Assembly (NCBI GenBank): GCA_011503125.2
Contig: WWBZ02000012.1
Coordinates: forward strand, 186,001-250,000
DNA: 64,000 bases
Direction: 5' to 3'
Origin: Botryosphaeria dothidea
Lineage: Eukaryota; Ascomycota; Dothideomycetes; Botryosphaeriales; Botryosphaeriaceae
Notes under the pieces: generated by a model
Seen by the model: only the letters and a program-made list of their open reading frames with translations
What the model was told of the DNA's origin: nothing
The model's database searches: none
Translations under genes and position numbers: made by a program
Shown here: piece after piece, positions 58,790 to 64,000 of the stretch
Layout of the letters: the number at the start of each line of letters is the position of its first letter
Position numbering within the stretch: position 1 is the stretch's first letter

Positions 58790-59690
58790 CCCGAAGATTC
58801 TTTCGTGTTACCTATTTCCTTATTAATTCGTCCTAGCTCGCTTTCTTTCCGTAAGTCTATTATATCTAAACGTAAGCGGGATACGACTAAAGAACGGCGT
58901 CGTCTAGCGGCCCTTATAGAGTCTATTTCTTTTCCTACGGATCGTCTCTATTTCGATTACGAACTAAACGATAGATTATATAAGGTAGCTCTAGAGTACG
59001 ATCGCTGCGGTGCTTATATTGTAAAGAACGCGACGATATACGATGCGAAGAAGATGTCGCTTTCTAGGGGTAGGTAATCTCTTTTCTATTTAGGTTGGTT
59101 GCTAATATCTTCTAGCCCTAGGTCTTCGTCGGAAATAGAAGAGATTAAAGACTAAAGAGGCGGAAGCTTATAAGAAGTTCCTTACTTTCTTATCCGAGTT
59201 AGATCGTTTATAAGAGAAGTAGGATCGCTTATAGAAGGAACAAGAGAAAACGCAGTAGGCGTTGCGCCTTTAATAAAAAGAGCTAGGGACTACTACTGCC
59301 CATCTAAAACGTTTACGGGCTAACTAGCGTTTATTAGAGAAGCGTGGGTATAAGGCTCTTCTTGCTAAGTCTAGTAGTTTAGCCGCGTTAGATAAGTATA
59401 ATCGTCGGGAAGCGGAGGAGTTGCTAGCTGCGCTGGCCGAGGATAAGGAGTATACTTCTAATCCTAAGAATTCTAAGGGTCCGTCCGTATTAAAACGGCT
59501 ACGTTACGAGACGGTGGGTCTTACTGCGCCGTATGTGGCTAAGTCTACCGAGTCTACCGGCGAGCCTATAGCTAGTACGAAATCTCCGTACTCTCCTAAG
59601 TCTATAAATTCTACCCGTTTATCTCCCTATCTTAAGGATCTCCCGTCGTTCTTATTTAGGGGCGACCTCGTTTCCGCGGGAGGCTAGGAT
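58790..59690 (+). pseudogene. Antisense gene in Gypsy-B 3' region (copy 3): Cys cluster plus coiled coil
   Basis: Second copy of the gene opposite to gag-pol, here on the plus strand because copy 3 is inverted. The order is the same: a basic segment (RKSIISKRKRDTTKERRRLAAL), the cysteine cluster, a coiled coil with TAG stops, and an 88-codon open tail (59421-59687). Only the 4th Cys of the cluster survives (DRCGAY); the others read Tyr, all explained by TG-to-TA changes. Together with copy 2 it fixes five of the six cluster cysteines directly. The fifth is Tyr in both copies and is inferred from spacing. Confidence 0.68.
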
Positions 59691-59699
59691 TTTAGCGGT

Positions 59700-61083
59700 A
59701 GAATTCTATAACGAGATCTAGATGTATATCGTCCTTAGGTACCTATTAGTTATTCTTATTTCCGTATCCTTCCTATTTAATAAGATATTTAAGCTAATAT
59801 CCGAATCTTTTATAGTCTAAGATCTTCTCGACTAGATATTCGTTTTCTTCGGTATCTAGGTTTTCTAGGATTATCTCTTCTAGAGTTTCTAGAATTATAG
59901 CGTTTTCTAGTACTAGCTCGAGCAATACTACGTAAAAGATAGAATTTATTCGTATCGTTATTAGTAATTTAAGTCGATACGTAACGTTTCCGAGTTTTTC
60001 TAAAATTTCGAATAGATCGGTTTTCTTAAAATCTAATTTATCGCTTAGTCGCTTCGATTTAATATTTTTTATAAGGAGGTATACTTTATTCCCTCTCTTA
60101 AGGTTCGGTGCCGCCTAGTACCGTCTATTATAATATTTAGATATTATAATTCGTACGTACTCGAGGTTAAGACTAATAGCTTTATATAGTTCTTTTAGCT
60201 AGTCGGCTTTAAGAATATCTTGCTAGGCTAATTTTCGACTTAGGATAGCTTCTCTATACGCGTCTAGTTTAAATCTATAGTTAGTAAAAAACGGGAATAC
60301 GTTAGTTAACTCTTATTTAGCGCTATTATAGGCGAACTATACTATAGGTAGCTATATAGCCTAATCGTTCTATAGGTAGTTAACGAAATAGCGGAGATAT
60401 TATTCGAGAGTCTAGTTTATTCGTTCTATCTAACCGTCCGTTTACGGGTATATAGTTATAGAGAGTTTATTCTTAGCCCTAAGTTAGCGTATAAGCGTTT
60501 ACTAGAATTTAGAACGTATTAGCTTATCTCTATCCGAAACTAGTTCTTCTAGTATTTCGTAATCTATAAAAATATATTAGAGGAATATATAGACTAACTA
60601 TTCTATATTCGATACCTCGAGGTAGAATAAAAAGTAAGCGTACTTCGTAAGTCTATCGATAAAGACTAGGATTAAATCGTACTTAACTCTAGTAAGCGAA
60701 TCTTTAAACTATAGTAGCTTCGTAATAAAGTCTAGCGTAACTAATTACTATAGTCGTTCTAGAACTTCTAGGGGTTATAGCTATCCGTACGGAGCGTATA
60801 TCGCGGCTTTACTTCTAATATAAAGGTTATATTACGAGACTATACGCTAGACTATCTTCCGTAACCCTAGAAAGTAGAAGTTTCGTATAATCCTTTCGGT
60901 TATTCTATTAATATCCTAATATCTATACGCGGGTACTTCGTATATATCCTTAACTAGTGCTTCTCGTAGTCTTACCGGGATATAGATTAATTCTTTAAAG
61001 AGAAGCGTTCCTTCTCTATCTCGAGTAATACGCGGATCGTTCTCGAGCGCTAAAAGTTTCTACGCGAAGAAGTCCTATACGTA
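59700..61083 (-). pseudogene. Gypsy-B copy 3 pol: chromodomain and integrase, RIPed
   Basis: The minus strand aligns with 50600-51597 plus 56740-57070 of copy 2. The integrase core and the chromodomain are recognisable but full of TAG stops. It is interrupted by the Tc1-like transposon at 61086. Confidence 0.85.
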
Positions 61084-61085
61084 TA

Positions 61086-62428
61086 CAATTACTAGACAAA
61101 AGTCTACGCGAGTCGCGTACCAAGGCGATCACCCCAATGAAAACCAAAGTCGCCTTTTCTTAATGCACGCTTCCTAAAGCTCGTAGTAAGCTACTACTAA
61201 GTTAGAATTGACTAGGGAGATCGATTTTCGCCTTGGTTTTATACTAGTACTTCGTATGCCAGCCCTCTGCCTAGATAACTGCCTCACACCTCCGCTTCAT
61301 ACTACCTAGTACATTATTAAATAATAACTATAGTAATGCCTTCTACGCCTCTTATAATGCCTGCCTAAGCTTCTCTCTAATATAATCTATATTTCCACGT
61401 AGTTTACTAAGCTCTAGATAGAGCCTTAAGACTATAGCCTTAAGGTGAAACCAGAGGTGTTCGATAGGATTTAGATCTGGACTATATGGTGGCCAGTCTA
61501 TTATATTAACACGCTTTTGGGTGAACTAATCGCGTACTTTAATAGCTGTATGGATAGGCGCATTATCCTGCATGAATAGCATGCCTCTGCGCCAAACCTT
61601 TGGTATATTTTGCTCTAGTACTTCAAGATAGGAGTCGGCTGAGTAGCCACCCCTCTTGGATAACGGATTACGTATTATTACGTGTAAGGGTGACCTCCCA
61701 CGCTTGCCAGAGAAGCCTGCCCATACCATAATAGATATATCCTTACCCTTTTTATATGGCTGGATCATACCTGGGTCCTACTTCTGGCATGGTGTGCGAA
61801 AAACCTACTCCCTCTCTTCGCCCTTGCCACGCTCTGCAGAGCACTCATCTGACCAGATAACCTTAGCCCATTGCGCTTCAGTCCAGTCCACATGCTCAAG
61901 CGCCCAGGCAAGCCTGATTGCTACGTGCTCCTCACGTAGCTCTAGGCGGCCTGCAGCGCGCTATTTCTTGATATTATAGGTGTCCAGGAACCGTAAGAGG
62001 GTACGGGCACAGCAGGTTACGCCTGTGGCTTCTCTAACCTCCTGATAGGTGAACTTTGGATTATTCCGTACGATGCGTAAGATATGCCTTTGGTCTTGAT
62101 CTGAGAGGACCTTTGGCCTGCCGGAACGTAGTTGTGAGCGTCCTTCGTTGCGTAATGGCGCGCGGGAGAGAGTGGTGCGAATTGACGATTCAGGCGTGTG
62201 TAGCTGCTTTGAAATCCAGGTGGTTCTGTGACCCATTGCACGCGCGGCAGCCAGCATTCCACGTTGGTATGGAGAGAACTCATGATTCTTATTATGCTCG
62301 CCAAAGAGCTCTTGTAAAGGAGTGCGTTGTGGAGGCATAAGGTGGTATGCAAGGAGGAGAGGTGTGACGCGTGTTGCGCGTTTTGACGCGTCTCGCTTAA
62401 TTTCGCGCAGACTTTTGTCCTAGTACTG
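61086..62428 (-). mobile_element. Tc1-like DNA transposon, 1343 bp
   Basis: Flanked by TA on both sides (61084-61085 and 62429-62430); joining the flanks restores the Gypsy-B sequence. Imperfect terminal inverted repeats of about 26 bp share the core GACAAAAGTCT(A/G)CGCGA (near 61095 and 62402). It contains one transposase reading frame. It is lightly RIPed in contrast to its host element. Confidence 0.92.
61244..62338 (-). pseudogene. Tc1-like transposase (DD34E), RIP-interrupted
   Basis: One 365-codon frame from the ATG at 62338 to the TAG at 61244, the normal size for Tc1/mariner transposases. The first 125 codons hold helix-turn-helix segments for terminal-repeat binding (ELFGEHNKNHEFSPYQRGMLAAAR, GRPKVLSDQDQRHILRIV). 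The catalytic triad is visible: Asp in WSDECSAE, Asp in MQDNAPIHT, and Glu 35 positions on in SPDLNPIEHLW. About eight TAG stops break it, the first at 61961, all at likely Trp/Gln codons. No frameshift is seen. It cannot make active enzyme without readthrough. Confidence 0.9.
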
Positions 62429-62430
62429 TA

Positions 62431-63545
62431 CTTCTCGGATCTTTAGATACTATAGGTTTAACTCGATGCGAAGTATTAGGAAAGACGGTCTAGTAAGGGT
62501 AAGCGATCTATCGCTATCTACTGCGAATACTACGGGGTACGGCTCGATTCGTTCTTCTATATAGTCTATCTTTCTACTAAGCGCGTTAGCGGCGGCGTTA
62601 TCTATACCTTTTCTATATATAATCTTAAAATCGTAGAAGGCTATTTCTTTAGACTAGCGAACCTATCGTCGGTTTAGCTTCTTAGTCGTAGTAAAGCGCG
62701 TAAAGTTTTAATAATCGTAATATACTACTATCTAATAGCTAGCTTCTTTAAGATAGTATCTCTATTACTTAAATACTAAGACGATAGCTAAGAGCTTCTT
62801 ATTATAAGTATTATAGTTAAGCTCTACCGGTATAAACTTTCTAGAGTAAAACGCGATTAGGTACTATTTATCTTAATCGTTAGACTGGCTAAGATATACT
62901 CCGAGGGCGAATTCTAACGTATTAGTTTCTACTTCGATAGATTTATCGGAATCGTATATTTCTAGAACTAGTACTTCGTAAAATATCCGTTTAAGCGATT
63001 CGAAGACTTATTACTAATCGTCTTTCTATTTAAAGCTATACTTCTTTCGGGTAAGTCGCGTTAAAGATTTTATAATCTTTAAATAGTTCTAAATAAACTT
63101 TCGGTAGAAGTTCGCGAATCTAAGAAAGGACTAAACTTCCTTAATTATCTTAGATACTAGCTATTCTCTAATAGAATCTAGTTTCGAGTCGTCTATACCG
63201 ACGTAATCTAGGATAATAATAAAGCCTAAGAATTCTATTCTTTAAACGTACTATTCGTATTTCTTAGGTACGATAGATAGATTTTTTACCTAGAGGGCTT
63301 CTAGAACCTTTCTAATATACTTCTTATAATTCTCGAGAGTCTTTAAAAAGATAAGGATATCGTCGAGGTAAGCTAAGTAGAAGATATCTAAGTATTCGTA
63401 TAGTATATCGTTAACGAGATTTTAGAAGATTACTAGCGCGTTAGTAAGCCCGAATAGTATAACCGTATACTCGTAGAGTTCTAGCCTCGTTCTAAAGGCT
63501 ATCTTCTATTCTTTCCCTTCTTTAATTCTAACTAGGTAATATCCT
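62431..63545 (-). pseudogene. Gypsy-B copy 3 pol: integrase start, RNase H and RT part, RIPed
   Basis: The minus strand aligns with about 49440-50545 of copy 2. RT palm sequences (YLDDILIF equivalent near 63370) and RNase H are traceable with many stops. A small insertion follows at 63546. Confidence 0.85.
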
Positions 63546-63694
63546 ATTATACCCCTACCTCGAACCCGTAGTTATATAAATATTAGTATATATATAAGGT
63601 CTCTATATTCGATCCTAGATAGATCGAATATTATCGTCTTTTTAGCGCTATAGCTAGTTAGTTTAGAGACTCCGACCCGGGCCTTATATATCCT
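63546..63694 (-). mobile_element. Small SINE-like insertion (about 150 bp)
   Basis: Absent from the matching RT site in copies 1 and 2 and flanked by ATATCCT (63539-63545 and 63688-63694, counting one copy in the insert). The minus strand has arms GTCTCTA and TAGAGAC enclosing an A-box-like and a TCGAAT-containing segment, as in a tRNA cloverleaf. A second GGGTTCGAGG lies near its end. It is RIPed. Identity as a SINE is tentative. Confidence 0.55.
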
Positions 63695-64000
63695 TTCCGG
63701 AGGTCTAGCTTTATAAAGTACTTAGCTTTCTCTAACTTATCCTAGAGCTTATTAATACGTAGAAGCGGATAGCGGTTTTTAATCGTAATATTATTAAGTT
63801 ATTAGTAGTCGATATAGAGGCGTAATTTACTATTCTTCTTTAGGATAAAAAAGATTAGATATCCGGCTAATAACGTTAAAGGCCGGATATATCTACGTTC
63901 GAGGTTTTTCTTAATATATTTCCTTAAAGCCTCTATCTTCTTTACTAATAAGAAGTAGATAGGCTTATAAGCTAGCTTTATATCTAGCTTAAGCGGAATT
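63695..64000 (-). pseudogene. Gypsy-B copy 3 pol: N-terminal RT, RIPed, cut by window end
   Basis: The minus strand aligns with about 49105-49425 of copy 2 ([16 protein letters not shown] and VDYRQLN equivalents). It continues beyond the window. Confidence 0.82.

Larger units (their letters stand above)
45164..64000 (-). mobile_element. Gypsy-B copy 3, minus strand, runs out of the window
   Basis: Its 3' LTR is split by copy 2 into 45164-45392 and 58516-58762 (229 + 247 bp of the 479 bp LTR). Reading leftward from 64000, the parts are RT (about 63990-63100, with an insert), RNase H (to about 62600), integrase (62430-60110, with a Tc1-like insert) and chromodomain (about 59970-59700). The antisense-gene region (59690-58790) and polypurine tract follow. 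All are RIPed. The 5' LTR and TSD lie beyond the window. Confidence 0.88.

Noticed and set aside
11640..64000. Centromeric or subtelomeric identity of the repeat block
   Set aside because: The nested RIPed chromoviruses would fit, but there are no telomere repeats, centromere features or chromosome context to support it.

Overview
The window comes from a filamentous ascomycete (Pezizomycotina). The genes have 50-63 bp GT-AG introns, there is an NRPS-like reductase, chromodomain Gypsy, Copia and Tad-like LINE elements are present, and the repeats carry heavy repeat-induced point mutation (RIP). The RIP is seen as loss of CpA/TpG to TpA, with TAG stops replacing CAG and TGG codons. All splice sites, element borders and domains were read by eye; no database search was run.

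Left part (1-11.4 kb), a gene island. The 3' end of a Copia polyprotein and its 156 bp LTR lie 15 bp from the stop codon of an MFS transporter (minus). Divergent from it is a D-2-hydroxyacid dehydrogenase (plus), followed by an NRPS-like adenylation-thiolation-reductase enzyme (plus), a decayed LINE tail, and a secreted FAD-linked berberine-bridge-like oxidase (minus). Together they look like a small secondary-metabolite locus: 2-oxoacid reduction, activation and reductive release as an aldehyde, flavin oxidation and export. This pathway is an inference from gene content.

Middle part (11.4-25.8 kb), repeat graveyard. It holds inverted LINE ends, a minus-strand Gypsy-C end, an unidentified RIP-damaged stretch, a patchily RIPed full-length Gypsy-A (13720-19751, 184 bp LTRs), a LINE fragment, a full-length heavily RIPed LINE (20377-25510) and a Copia integrase fragment.

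Right part (25.8-64 kb), a nested insertion. Gypsy-B copy 1 starts at 25790 and its end is not reached. It contains an intact Gypsy-A copy 2 (26212-32261, TSD CTCGA), Gypsy-C (35522-41275, TSD AATAG), a tRNA-derived SINE-like insert (42610-43993) that itself holds a solo LTR (42750-43517, TSD TAATA), and a minus-strand Gypsy-B copy 3 (45164 to beyond the window). Copy 3 holds Gypsy-B copy 2 in its LTR (45393-58510, TSD GTAGG), a Tc1-like transposon (61086-62428, TSD TA) and a small SINE-like insert. Copy 2 holds a LINE (51598-56721, 18 bp TSD). The degree of RIP falls with nesting depth.

The most unusual points are: an antisense gene in the 3' end of Gypsy-B that appears to encode a Zn2Cys6-type cysteine cluster plus a coiled coil; a tRNA T-arm-like block followed by a long T tract, antisense, beside the Gypsy-A 3' LTR; and a complete Gypsy-A gag/pol that escaped RIP except in the outer 30 bp of one LTR.
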